The notes under the pieces: generated by a model
What the model was told of the DNA's origin: nothing
The model's input: only the letters and a program-made list of their open reading frames with translations
Database searches by the model: none
Position numbers and translations under genes: made by a program
In this document: one piece after another, positions 35,668 to 44,896 of the stretch
How positions within the stretch are numbered: the first letter of the stretch is position 1
Layout: every line of letters starts with the position of its first letter
Assembly: GCA_003246895.1 (NCBI GenBank)
Contig: QKCL01000035.1
Coordinates: forward strand, 23,562-87,561
Source of the DNA: Spirochaetota bacterium
GTDB lineage: Bacteria; Spirochaetota; UBA4802; UBA5550
Direction of reading: 5' to 3'
Length of the DNA: 64,000 bases

Positions 35668-36624
35668 ATGTTTGTAGGAATTGACATCGGCGGTACTAAT
35701 ATCAAGGGAATTTTAACAGATAAATCAGGAAAAATTCTTTCATTCAGGGAAACAGAAACCCCTGACAACTCCAGGGATATTGATCAGGCCATATTCAATC
35801 TCATTGAGAACCTTGCCACTTCAGTATCGGTTTCTAAAATAGACATAGAAGCTGCAGGAATCGGAGCAGCCGGGACAATAGACAGGGCAAAGGGCACTGT
35901 AATAGCCAGTCCCAATATTCCTTCCTGGAAAAACTATCCCCTTTCAAAAAACCTCGAAAAAAAGACAGGCATAAGAATATTTCTCGAAAACGACGCAACT
36001 GTTGCCTGTGTTGGCGGGTGGTGGCAGGGGAACGGAACGAAGTTTAAAAACTGGATCATGGTAACCCTTGGAACAGGAATAGGCGGCGGAGTTGTAATAG
36101 ATAACAAAATTTACACTGGCCAGTCCGGCAGTTCCATGGAAATCGGACACATGACAATAAATACAGACGGAAGGGAATGCAGCTGCGGAAACAGGGGATG
36201 CCTGGAACAGTATGCATCAGCCTCGGCTCTGGTCAGATATGTTAAGGAAAATATAAACAAAAACAAGAATTCCTCCCTGTACCAGTATGTGAAAGACGGA
36301 TCGGTCACCGCCAAAATTATCCACGATGAAGCCCTTAACAAAGATGATTTCGCAGTAGAGGCAATGACGGATATTGCAACTTACCTGGGAGTTGGTATTG
36401 CAAATCTGGTCAATATTTTTAATCCGGAAGCTGTCATTCTGGGAGGAGGACTATCCCAGGCACACAAAATGATAATTCCTGTGGTGAAAAACGTTGTAAA
36501 AGAAAGAGCTCTGAGCGGACTGAAGGAGAAGGTCAAATACCTGCCCATAAAGGACCAGTCAAAGATACCTGCACTCGGAGCTGCAAAGATTGCAATTGAC
36601 AGATACAACTTCGAAAACAGGTAG
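35668..36624 (+). CDS. ROK-family sugar kinase (glucokinase-like)
   Basis: 318 residues. The N-terminal ATP loop GIDIGGTNIKG, the second phosphate loop VTLGTGIGGGVV, and the ROK zinc motif GHMTINTDGRECSCGNRGC followed by LEQYAS are intact. ROK glucokinases phosphorylate glucose or related sugars using ATP. It has no DNA-binding domain, so it is an enzyme not a NagC-type repressor. It starts after an AT-rich leader with a TGAGGA site. The nearby phosphoglucomutase could use its product. Confidence 0.93.
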   Translation: MFVGIDIGGTNIKGILTDKSGKILSFRETETPDNSRDIDQAIFNLIENLATSVSVSKIDIEAAGIGAAGTIDRAKGTVIASPNIPSWKNYPLSKNLEKKTGIRIFLENDATVACVGGWWQGNGTKFKNWIMVTLGTGIGGGVVIDNKIYTGQSGSSMEIGHMTINTDGRECSCGNRGCLEQYASASALVRYVKENINKNKNSSLYQYVKDGSVTAKIIHDEALNKDDFAVEAMTDIATYLGVGIANLVNIFNPEAVILGGGLSQAHKMIIPVVKNVVKERALSGLKEKVKYLPIKDQSKIPALGAAKIAIDRYNFENR

Positions 36625-36683
36625 CACTCTCAAAGGGCCTGTACATTTTCCTTGACTTTTTACTGCATTATTAATCACATGAA

Positions 36684-36711
36684 GAAGGCCTTTATTTTTT
36701 TAAAGGCCTTC
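36684..36711. repeat. Perfect inverted repeat upstream of pheS
   Basis: GAAGGCCTTTA and TAAAGGCCTTC flank a loop of six T. It lies 59 bases after the ROK gene stop and 25 bases before pheS. It lacks a trailing T-run on the plus strand so it is not a standard terminator. A tiny frame at 36679-36717 (MKKAFIFLKAFK) spans it; see findings. Confidence 0.7.
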
Positions 36712-36736
36712 AAATAACTATACCTGGAAGCAAAAA

Positions 36737-37768
36737 ATGGAAGAAAAGCTTAAAAAAATAAAAGATGACACTCTGGAGTTCATTAAATCCACAAAAATAC
36801 TGGATGAACTTGAAGATATCAGGGTAAAGGTTCTCGGAAGGAAGGGGCTGCTCACCGGAGTTCTCCGTTCACTGGGAGAACTTGAGCCTGAAATCAGGGG
36901 AATGGTGGGAAAAAAATCCAATGAAATAAAATCCATTATTGAGGAAGCCCTGAAAGACAAAAAGGACGAGCTTTCCAAATCAAGACTCGGGGATGTAATT
37001 TCACAGGAATGGATAGATGTCACCCTGGATCCTGAAAAATCTGCCAGAAACAGGACAAGAGGCTATCTCCACCCCATTTCACAGATACAGTACCAGATTG
37101 AGGACATCTTTACATCAATGGGCTTCCAGATACTTGACGGTCCCGAGACTGAAAGCGATTACTACAACTTCGAAGCCCTGAATATTCCGAAACACCACCC
37201 CGCCCGTGACATGCAGGATACGTTCTGGACAGAGGACGGCAATCTCCTTCGTACACACACTTCTGCCATACAGATAAGGGGAATGGAAAAGATGACTCCC
37301 CCATTCAGGGTAATCGGACCTGGAAGGGTATTCAGATATGAATCAATAGACGCCTCGCACGAAAACACATTCTACCAGGTAGAGGGGATGATGATTGACC
37401 GTAATATCTCAACCTCAAACCTCATATACATAATGAAACAGCTTCTCAGTGAAATTTTTGAAAGAGATGTAAAGGTCAGGCTTAGGCCGGGGTACTTCCC
37501 CTTTGTTGAGCCGGGCTTTGAACTGGACATAAACTGCCTCATCTGCGGAGGAACAGGCTGCAAGGTCTGCAAGCAGACCGGATGGGTGGAACTTCTTCCA
37601 TGCGGACTGGTACACCCCAATGTTCTCAGATTCGGAGGAATTGATCCCGACGAATGGTCAGGCTTTGCATTCGGACTGGGACTCAACAGACTCATAATGA
37701 TGAAATACGGAATAAATGACATCCGCCACTTCATGAACGGCGACATCCGATTCGTTAAACAATTTTAA
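36737..37768 (+). CDS. pheS: Phenylalanyl-tRNA synthetase alpha subunit
   Basis: 343 residues, standard length. An N-terminal coiled region (1-100) is followed by class II catalytic motifs: HPISQIQYQIEDIFTSMGF, FDGPETE-like LDGPETESDYYNFEALN, RTHTSAIQIRGM, FRYESIDASHENTFYQVEG and the end motif GFAFGLGLNRL. A cysteine knuckle (CLICGGTGCKVC) in the middle is found in many bacterial PheS. It charges tRNA-Phe with PheT. It is 12 bases ahead of pheT. Confidence 0.97.
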   Translation: MEEKLKKIKDDTLEFIKSTKILDELEDIRVKVLGRKGLLTGVLRSLGELEPEIRGMVGKKSNEIKSIIEEALKDKKDELSKSRLGDVISQEWIDVTLDPEKSARNRTRGYLHPISQIQYQIEDIFTSMGFQILDGPETESDYYNFEALNIPKHHPARDMQDTFWTEDGNLLRTHTSAIQIRGMEKMTPPFRVIGPGRVFRYESIDASHENTFYQVEGMMIDRNISTSNLIYIMKQLLSEIFERDVKVRLRPGYFPFVEPGFELDINCLICGGTGCKVCKQTGWVELLPCGLVHPNVLRFGGIDPDEWSGFAFGLGLNRLIMMKYGINDIRHFMNGDIRFVKQF

Positions 37769-37780
37769 GGGGAACAGAAA

Positions 37781-40177
37781 ATGCTATTATCACTGAAAAT
37801 AATAAACCAGATGGTTGATATATCTGACATTGATCCTGAGGTTATCGCAGACAGACTCACAATGTCTACTGCTGAAACAGAAGGAATAGAATACATATAC
37901 GGTCATCTAAACACCATATATACCGCGAAGCTCACAAAGGTTGACAGACATCCTGACGCGGACAAGCTTACCCTATGTGAAGCCGATACGGGAAGTGAAA
38001 AACTCCAGGTAATCTGCGGAGCCACCAATCACAAGGCTGGAGATATCGTTGCTTTCGCGAAAATCGGCACAAAATTCAGCGAAGACTTCATTATCAAGAA
38101 GACAAAGATCCGGGGTGTTGAATCAAACGGAATGCTCTGCTCTGAAAAGGAACTTGGACTGTCTGATGAAAGTTCAGGAATCCTGATTTTCCCGACAGAC
38201 ACAAAAATCGGAGTCCCCTTAAGTGAAATATATGCGGACTGGGTTGACACCGTAATTGAGATCGACAACAAATCCATCACACACAGGCCTGACCTCTGGG
38301 GCCACAGGGGATTTGCCTGGGAAATAGGGGCCCTCTTCAACAGGCCTGTAAAAAATCCCGTTAACAGGTCTCTTATTGCAACACTGAAAAACGAAGATTC
38401 CATAAACATAAAAATAGAAGATTCATCAGCTTCACCAAGATACAGCGCACTGATTGTAAAAAACATCAGAATTGAGGAGTCTCCACAGTGGCTGAAAGCC
38501 AGGCTTTCAGCAATCGGCATGAGACCAATAAACAACATAGTTGACATAACAAACTATGTAATGGCCGAAATCGGAGAGCCCATGCACGCCTTTGACAGAA
38601 GCAAACTCAACGGAGATTCAATTTTCATCAGATTTGCAAAGCAGGGAGAGGAACTTGTCACACTTGACGGCAAGGGACATGAACTGACGTCCGAGGATAT
38701 CGTAATTGCCGACGCAAAAGGCCCCATTGCACTTGCCGGAGTCATGGGCGGCGGGAACAGTGAAATCTGCGACACAACCTCTGAAATTGTTCTGGAAGCC
38801 GCAAACTTCACACCAGTAAATATAAGAAAAACCGCTCACAGGTTTGACTGCAGAACCGATGCTGCAATGAGATTTGAGAAATCCCTGAGCCCTGAGTTCA
38901 CAGTTCAGGCCCTCATCAGATGCTATGACCTTATCAGACAGGTACTGCCGCAGGCTGAGGCGACTTCCCAGATACTAGATGACTATCCCCTGCCCTTAAA
39001 GGACATTGAAATTGAGATTACAATGGATCTCATCAGGAAAAAACTTGGGCAGAATATCAGCGATGAGAGGATAAAGGAAATTCTTCAGTCTCTGAGATAT
39101 GACATAGAAGACAAAAACGGCACACTAACCATAAAGGTTCCTCACTTCAGGGCCACAAAGGATATATCAATCGCTGCGGACATAGTTGAAGAAGTGGGAA
39201 GAATTTACGGCTATGACAACATAGACCCGGTTGCCCCTCTGGTCCCATGTGTTCCTCCTCAAAAAAACAAACACAGAATATTTGAAAGACAGGTGAAGGA
39301 GATTCTTTCCGGTACCCTTAACCTTACAGAAGTTATGGGATATTCCTTTGTAGGAGAGGACATCCTCAACAACCTTAAAATCAACAATGACCAGGAACTG
39401 AGACTGAAAAACCCGCTGTCACAGGAACAGGACAGACTGAGAAGAAGCATTATTCCAAACATTGCTTCTTTTATCAGATACAACCAGAGATTTCATGATT
39501 CTTTCGAAATATTTGAAGTCGGCAGGATTTACTTAAAAGATGACAGAAAGTCAGACAAACTTGCAGAGGAAAAATTCAGGGTTGCCGGAGCGGTTTTCAT
39601 GAAGAAACCCGAGGCTCCCCTTTTCTACGAAGCAAAGGCAATTGTAACACAGCTTCTTGAAGAACTGAGGATAAAAAAATTCAGGCTGTCACCAGCCTCG
39701 GAAAACATTCCTCCATATGCACATCCCGGAAGAACCATGTCTCTGGAAATTGACGGAAACCCGGCAGGTTACATTTTTGAACTCCACCCTGAATCAAATG
39801 ATGACCTTGAAATAAACGGCAAAGCCGCGATATTTGACCTTGACCTCGACATTCTCTACAATGCGAAAAAAGAGGCCATCAAATTTACCGAGCTTCAGAA
39901 ATTTCCGGAAGTTCCTTTTGAGATATCTGTTCTCATGGATAAAAACGCATATACAGAAAAGGTTATCAGCCTTATCAAAAACAGCAACCAGAAATATATC
40001 AGGGATGCAAAGGTAATCTCTGTATATGAAGGCAAACCAATACAGGATGGATATAAGTCTGTTTCCATAAAAACAGTATTCTCTGACAGGGAAAAGACAA
40101 TGGAACCTGATGTAATTGAGTCACTTCAGAAGGGAATAATGGACAGCCTTAAAAACAAGGGATACGAGATAAGATAA
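37781..40177 (+). CDS. pheT: Phenylalanyl-tRNA synthetase beta subunit
   Basis: 798 residues. Domains in order: an N-terminal EMAP-type tRNA-binding fold (about 40-150, with LQVICGATNHKAGDIVAFA), B3/B4 editing domain (DITNYVMAEIGEPMHAFD), B5, a central catalytic-like core and a C-terminal FDX-ACB anticodon-binding domain (about 700-798, ending KNKGYEIR). The gene follows pheS by 12 bases with a GGGGA site and ends before a strong terminator. Confidence 0.97.
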   Translation: MLLSLKIINQMVDISDIDPEVIADRLTMSTAETEGIEYIYGHLNTIYTAKLTKVDRHPDADKLTLCEADTGSEKLQVICGATNHKAGDIVAFAKIGTKFSEDFIIKKTKIRGVESNGMLCSEKELGLSDESSGILIFPTDTKIGVPLSEIYADWVDTVIEIDNKSITHRPDLWGHRGFAWEIGALFNRPVKNPVNRSLIATLKNEDSINIKIEDSSASPRYSALIVKNIRIEESPQWLKARLSAIGMRPINNIVDITNYVMAEIGEPMHAFDRSKLNGDSIFIRFAKQGEELVTLDGKGHELTSEDIVIADAKGPIALAGVMGGGNSEICDTTSEIVLEAANFTPVNIRKTAHRFDCRTDAAMRFEKSLSPEFTVQALIRCYDLIRQVLPQAEATSQILDDYPLPLKDIEIEITMDLIRKKLGQNISDERIKEILQSLRYDIEDKNGTLTIKVPHFRATKDISIAADIVEEVGRIYGYDNIDPVAPLVPCVPPQKNKHRIFERQVKEILSGTLNLTEVMGYSFVGEDILNNLKINNDQELRLKNPLSQEQDRLRRSIIPNIASFIRYNQRFHDSFEIFEVGRIYLKDDRKSDKLAEEKFRVAGAVFMKKPEAPLFYEAKAIVTQLLEELRIKKFRLSPASENIPPYAHPGRTMSLEIDGNPAGYIFELHPESNDDLEINGKAAIFDLDLDILYNAKKEAIKFTELQKFPEVPFEISVLMDKNAYTEKVISLIKNSNQKYIRDAKVISVYEGKPIQDGYKSVSIKTVFSDREKTMEPDVIESLQKGIMDSLKNKGYEIR

Positions 40178-40193
40178 ATAGCATTAAATACAC

Positions 40194-40222
40194 AGAGCCG
40201 TCCTGATGGACGGCTCTTTTAT
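40194..40222 (+). terminator. Intrinsic terminator after pheT
   Basis: AGAGCCGTCC and GGACGGCTCT form a 10-bp stem around TGAT followed by a T-rich tail. It lies 16 bases past the pheT stop and runs into the end of the convergent CYTH gene. Confidence 0.93.
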
Positions 40223-40743
40223 TGATTACAAAAATAAAGAAGCTCCAGGTATGATCTCTTCTCGAACCTGTCCAGGTTCAGTTTGTTTGCGAAATCGAGA
40301 AGCTCATTCTCTATCTCATCGGATACTTCTCCTATCTTTTCTATTTCAACAAAATCTCCAAGCCCTTCAATACGGTCTAGCACTATGGTAAAATCTTCGT
40401 ATTTATACAATTCTCTCTTTTTTGCCACTATGCCGCTCTCGCGGAAACCAAGTGAATTAAAAATCGACCTGGCAGTATCAAAATCACCTATGGCAGTTTC
40501 ATACTCAAGCCTGGCCTTGACCTTTTTTCCGATTTTCGGCCCCTTATATGTAATCTGAACCTTTTCATTACACATTCTTATACGGAAAGCCTCATCTGTT
40601 TCCGCAAAATCCCTTGAGGGGTGGTTAAAATAGAGATCCCTTTCCACAAGGGTCTCTTTGAATTCAGCCCCCATTGCCTGAAGTTTTTCACTGACCTCAT
40701 CCAGGGAATTACAGTATGCCTTTATTTCAATTTCATGACTCAT
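40219..40743 (-). CDS. CYTH-domain protein (CyaB-type/triphosphatase)
   Basis: 174 residues. The defining ExExK motif appears at the start (HEIEIKAY), followed by the RDLYFNHP strand, AFRIRM and later YTYKGP-like ITYKGPKIG, and DRIEGLGDFVEIE, which is typical of CYTH tunnels. Such proteins are class IV adenylyl cyclases or (more often) inorganic or thiamine triphosphatases. It is read 3 bases after the GerMN gene, so both probably form one transcript. Confidence 0.9.
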   Translation of the reverse strand: MSHEIEIKAYCNSLDEVSEKLQAMGAEFKETLVERDLYFNHPSRDFAETDEAFRIRMCNEKVQITYKGPKIGKKVKARLEYETAIGDFDTARSIFNSLGFRESGIVAKKRELYKYEDFTIVLDRIEGLGDFVEIEKIGEVSDEIENELLDFANKLNLDRFEKRSYLELLYFCNQ

Positions 40744-40746
40744 CTG

Positions 40747-41514
40747 TTACCTCTTTAAACTTCCGCCGATAAACAGGCCGTCCGCACCAATGGTTTTTCT
40801 GGCTCTGCCATTGACATGAATGGTAATACCGCCTATATCTCCAAACTCGGTTGCAGTATAGACGATCTGTTTTATCCTCTTCAAAAGAATCTCTCCGGCA
40901 GCCCCGCTCTCGATCTGGCCGGAAAAATCTATTACTGCATTCCCTGACTCAATTCTGACAGATCTGAGCCCCAGTGATGACGGTACTGCAGACACATATC
41001 CCTTTCCGGATTCATATTTTGTCGGCCCGGCAATGAGAGACCTGATCGCATCCCTCACCTTGTCCTTCTTTGAAACCTTTCTGTTTACTGAAGCCAGATA
41101 GAGTTTTTCAGTAGTCTCATTGAGTCTGAGAAAATATATCTTGGTGGAGATCTGTTCGGATTCAGGAACCTTATTCTGCTCAACGATTTCATTCTTTTTT
41201 TCCTTAACGGTCCCGGCAGTATTCTTCTCCGCCTCAGAAATCTCCTTCACAGCCGCAGGCTTTCTCTTTTTTGCATCTGAAATTTCCTGCCCGCTGAAGG
41301 TGCCTGTGATAAACGATCCCTTCTCTCTGAATTTATTAAACATGACAAGTATAACTGTTATCAATACAAGAATAATCAGTACAAAATAGGGAGTTCCGGA
41401 TCTTTTCGGTTCCATCTTACCGGAAGATTTGGCACCGGATACGGGTAAACCGGATCCTGTTTTTCCAGCCCTTGTACGTGTATTTTTTTGAACACTTTTC
41501 TTTGTTTCCGCCAT
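40747..41514 (-). CDS. GerMN-domain single-pass membrane protein
   Basis: 255 residues. A Lys/Ser-rich N-terminal cytoplasmic stretch (1-42), one membrane helix (about 43-60), a Lys/Glu-rich linker (70-125) and a C-terminal GerMN domain (about 125-250) with IYFLRLNETTEKLYLASVNR, AIRSLIAGPTKYE and VIDFSGQIESGAAG. GerMN domains occur in spore-germination and envelope lipoproteins; here it would face the periplasm. Role is unknown. It precedes the CYTH gene with 3 bases between. Confidence 0.85.
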   Translation of the reverse strand: MAETKKSVQKNTRTRAGKTGSGLPVSGAKSSGKMEPKRSGTPYFVLIILVLITVILVMFNKFREKGSFITGTFSGQEISDAKKRKPAAVKEISEAEKNTAGTVKEKKNEIVEQNKVPESEQISTKIYFLRLNETTEKLYLASVNRKVSKKDKVRDAIRSLIAGPTKYESGKGYVSAVPSSLGLRSVRIESGNAVIDFSGQIESGAAGEILLKRIKQIVYTATEFGDIGGITIHVNGRARKTIGADGLFIGGSLKR

Positions 41515-41630
41515 GCATAACCTATATTTTATTCATTATTTATTTAATTATTGCTATAATAATTGAATTCTCTAAAATGGTAAACTCTAAATTTATTAAA
41601 TGAGCAAAAAACATTTTCCATAAACCATTT

Positions 41631-44600
41631 ATGAAAGAAAAAACCCTGCACATATTTACTTTTTTACTATGCCTTTTACTAAACCTGTTCTCATTTAATA
41701 TCTCCTTTGCAGAAAATCCCCATGAATTTAAAGTAACGACTTCTCTATCCTATACAGAAGATAAACTTCACTATCTTTCGCTTGAAGACATGCTGGAATC
41801 GGGTAAAATCGAATTTACAAATTTGCAGAGCCTGAAAGGTAATTTCGGATATTCCGACTCCACTTACTGGTTCAAACTACAGCTCAGAAATCCCTCCAAA
41901 GAGATAAAGCAGTATCTTATTGAATCACAGTACCCTCTTCTTGAATATATTGATATTTTCTACTTCGAAAACGGAAACCTGAAGGAACTGAAAGCAGGGG
42001 ACAGCAGGGATTCCTTCGAGTCGGCCTTCGGCCATTACAAGCTCCTTGTACCGATTAACACCTCTCCCGGCATAAATAATGTTTATTTCAAAGTCAGATC
42101 TAACGGGCCAGTCATAATGAAACTGAAGGCCTGGACAGTTGATACCTTCATAAAAAACTCCAGAAAAGAAGTCTCAATGATCTGGCTCTTTTACGGGATA
42201 ATGATAGCACTTTTTTTATACAACCTTTTCATCTATGTTTCACTGAAGGATCTTTCATTCTTTGCACTTTCATGTTTCATATTAAGCACAATTGCCTTCA
42301 GCCTCAGTTACAGCGGAATGGGACCAAAATACATCTGGACTGAAAGCCCTGGGTGGTCAAATCACAATCATACGTTTTTTCTTCTTTTAGCTGTCATTTC
42401 GCTGATATCATTCAGCCAGCTTTATCTTGACACAAAAACAAACCTTCCCCTTTCCCACAGACTGCTCAACATTATAAATGTGCTGGCTGTACCTATCGCA
42501 GTAATAAGCCCGTCACTTCCTGTATCATGCGGAATAAAAATATCCGAACTCCTGGCATCAGCTGGTGCTGCAGTACTGATTATTGCCGTAATGATCCCCA
42601 TGTTCAGAATAAACAGAAGACAGGCCATCTTTTTCATGGTTTCATGGTCCCTGTTTCTGCTCAGTGCCGCAATTCTCTCCATGAGAAACTACGGCCTCCT
42701 GAACGATACTGTTCTGACCACATGGGGATACCCGATCTTTTTTTCCATAGGAATAATGATTCTTTCAATCAGCATGTCTGACAAGATTAACATAAGGCAG
42801 TACACAAATAAAACTCTTCTGAAATCACTAAAGGAATCTGAAGAGAGATACAGACTCTTTTTTGAAACTGCACACGACGGTATCATGTATATAATAGAAG
42901 ACCTCCCGGTCTTTGCCAACAGAAACATGATAAAGATGTCCGGGTATAATGAAGGAGAATTTTACTCCCTAAATGTAATGGAACTCTTTGAAATTCAGAA
43001 TACAGATGAAGACAGCACCGATGAAATTATTGATGCAAAAAGAAAAATTCTCGATACGAGGCAGGATCAGAAACAGATAGAAGCCTTATTGAAGACAAAA
43101 AACGGAAATTTTCTCAATGTACTCATATCAGTATCCTCTCTGAAAACGGGAATAAGCGAAGGTTTCTTTATAATTGTCACTGATATCAGTTCAGTGAAGG
43201 AAGCAACAAAAACGATAGAAGACCAGTATTCAAAGATTCAGTCACAATTCAGAAGGCTCAGCATACTTAATGATGAACTCTTCCAGACCCAGGAAAACCT
43301 CGTAATTGCAAACCGGGAGGTAGAAAAAGAGAAAGAATACCTTTCTGCAATTCTTTCCTCAATCGGAGACGGTGTTATTGCGTGTGACATGGAAGGATAC
43401 ATTATTCTCATGAACAATATCGCCGAAGATCTGACAGGCTACAAACAGGATGACGCGATCGGGATGGATGTTAGGAACCTTATAAGACTCAAAGATGCAC
43501 GTACAAGCTGGATAGTCGATGATTTTATTTCAGACAGGCTCGAGATACATGAAAGCACACATATCTCAATACCATTTGAAATTGTTGACGGACTGAACAA
43601 AATACGGACAATTGAGCTTAACAGCTCCACAATTAAACATTCATCAAAACCTGTCGGAAAGGTCCTTGCTCTTCGGGACATAACAATAAAAGCCAAAATA
43701 GACGAAGAAATCAGTAAAATGACAAAACTTGAGTCCATTGGAGTCCTTGCAGGCGGGATAGCACACGATTTCAACAACCTCCTTACCGGAATATCCGGGA
43801 ACATCTCAATTGCAAAACAGCACGAATGCATTGATAATGAAACGCTCGAGAATCTTCATGAAATTGAAAAAGCAACAGAAAGAGCCACTGCTCTTACCAA
43901 ACAGCTTCTGACATTTGCAAAGGGAGGAGACCCCATGATAGCCCCGTCTTCAATCGGTGATATCATCAGTGAATCCGTGAAATTCATAGTAAAAAACCCT
44001 GATGTCAGGTGCACCCTGAATCTTGCAAAGGACCTCAGTGCCGTAATGATAGACTCAAATCAGATGAGTCAGGCAATCAATAACCTTATAATAAACTCTC
44101 TCCAGGCCATGCCGGATGGAGGAGAAATAACAATCGACGCCCATGATATATTTTCCATTCCACCGGATGTACCGCTTAAAGACGGCCAGTATGTCCTTGT
44201 CCGCATCAGCGACACCGGCAAAGGAATTCCTCAAAAATATCTGAACAATATTTTTGACCCTTTTTTCACTACAAAAAAATCCGGTACAGGACTGGGATTA
44301 AGCAGTACATATTCAATAATAAAGAAGCACAAGGGATTCATTAAAGTTGATTCAAAGGAGAATTCCGGAACAACATTCAGCATTTTCCTGAGAAGAGCAG
44401 AAGCCCTGCCGTACAAAAAGACTGATCCTGACAAAGACAAGCCCATATCAACAGTCAAACCAACGGGAAAAATACTTGTAATGGATGATGAAGAATACAT
44501 CAGAAGTCTGGTTACCAAGATGATGAAGCATCTTAAATATGAATGTGAGTGTGTCAAAAATGGAGATGAGGCGATAGAAAGCTATGTTGACAATATGAAG

Positions 44601-44852
44601 AAAAACACCCCATACAACATAGTAATACTTGACCTAAACATACATGAAGGAATGGGGGGCAAGGAGACAATCAGGCATCTTAGAGAAATAGATCCCGATG
44701 TAACGGCCATAGTATGCAGCGGTTATTCTGACAACACTGTCATGGCGAACTATACTGAATACGGATTTACTGGAATGCTGAAAAAACCATATACTATTGA
44801 CAATCTTTCTGAAATACTTTCAGATGTCATTAAACACAGAAATAATAGATAG
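41631..44852 (+). CDS. Hybrid sensor histidine kinase, 7TMR-DISM type with REC domain
   Basis: 1073 residues. Signal-like hydrophobic start (about 1-27), a 7TMR-DISMED2 extracellular domain (30-165), seven membrane helices (about 180-385), two PAS domains (about 400-525 and 565-690), HisKA with His712 in GGIAHDFNNLL, HATPase (GLGLSSTYSIIKKHKG) and a C-terminal receiver with phospho-acceptor Asp1001 in VILDLN. The DISM module senses carbohydrates or similar ligands. It has no adjacent regulator so it may relay through a free phosphotransfer protein. It precedes ilvD without a clear terminator. Confidence 0.93.
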   Translation: MKEKTLHIFTFLLCLLLNLFSFNISFAENPHEFKVTTSLSYTEDKLHYLSLEDMLESGKIEFTNLQSLKGNFGYSDSTYWFKLQLRNPSKEIKQYLIESQYPLLEYIDIFYFENGNLKELKAGDSRDSFESAFGHYKLLVPINTSPGINNVYFKVRSNGPVIMKLKAWTVDTFIKNSRKEVSMIWLFYGIMIALFLYNLFIYVSLKDLSFFALSCFILSTIAFSLSYSGMGPKYIWTESPGWSNHNHTFFLLLAVISLISFSQLYLDTKTNLPLSHRLLNIINVLAVPIAVISPSLPVSCGIKISELLASAGAAVLIIAVMIPMFRINRRQAIFFMVSWSLFLLSAAILSMRNYGLLNDTVLTTWGYPIFFSIGIMILSISMSDKINIRQYTNKTLLKSLKESEERYRLFFETAHDGIMYIIEDLPVFANRNMIKMSGYNEGEFYSLNVMELFEIQNTDEDSTDEIIDAKRKILDTRQDQKQIEALLKTKNGNFLNVLISVSSLKTGISEGFFIIVTDISSVKEATKTIEDQYSKIQSQFRRLSILNDELFQTQENLVIANREVEKEKEYLSAILSSIGDGVIACDMEGYIILMNNIAEDLTGYKQDDAIGMDVRNLIRLKDARTSWIVDDFISDRLEIHESTHISIPFEIVDGLNKIRTIELNSSTIKHSSKPVGKVLALRDITIKAKIDEEISKMTKLESIGVLAGGIAHDFNNLLTGISGNISIAKQHECIDNETLENLHEIEKATERATALTKQLLTFAKGGDPMIAPSSIGDIISESVKFIVKNPDVRCTLNLAKDLSAVMIDSNQMSQAINNLIINSLQAMPDGGEITIDAHDIFSIPPDVPLKDGQYVLVRISDTGKGIPQKYLNNIFDPFFTTKKSGTGLGLSSTYSIIKKHKGFIKVDSKENSGTTFSIFLRRAEALPYKKTDPDKDKPISTVKPTGKILVMDDEEYIRSLVTKMMKHLKYECECVKNGDEAIESYVDNMKKNTPYNIVILDLNIHEGMGGKETIRHLREIDPDVTAIVCSGYSDNTVMANYTEYGFTGMLKKPYTIDNLSEILSDVIKHRNNR

Positions 44853-44896
44853 CCTCAGTGCTTGAACAATAACATTACTCAAACAAGGAGAAGGAA

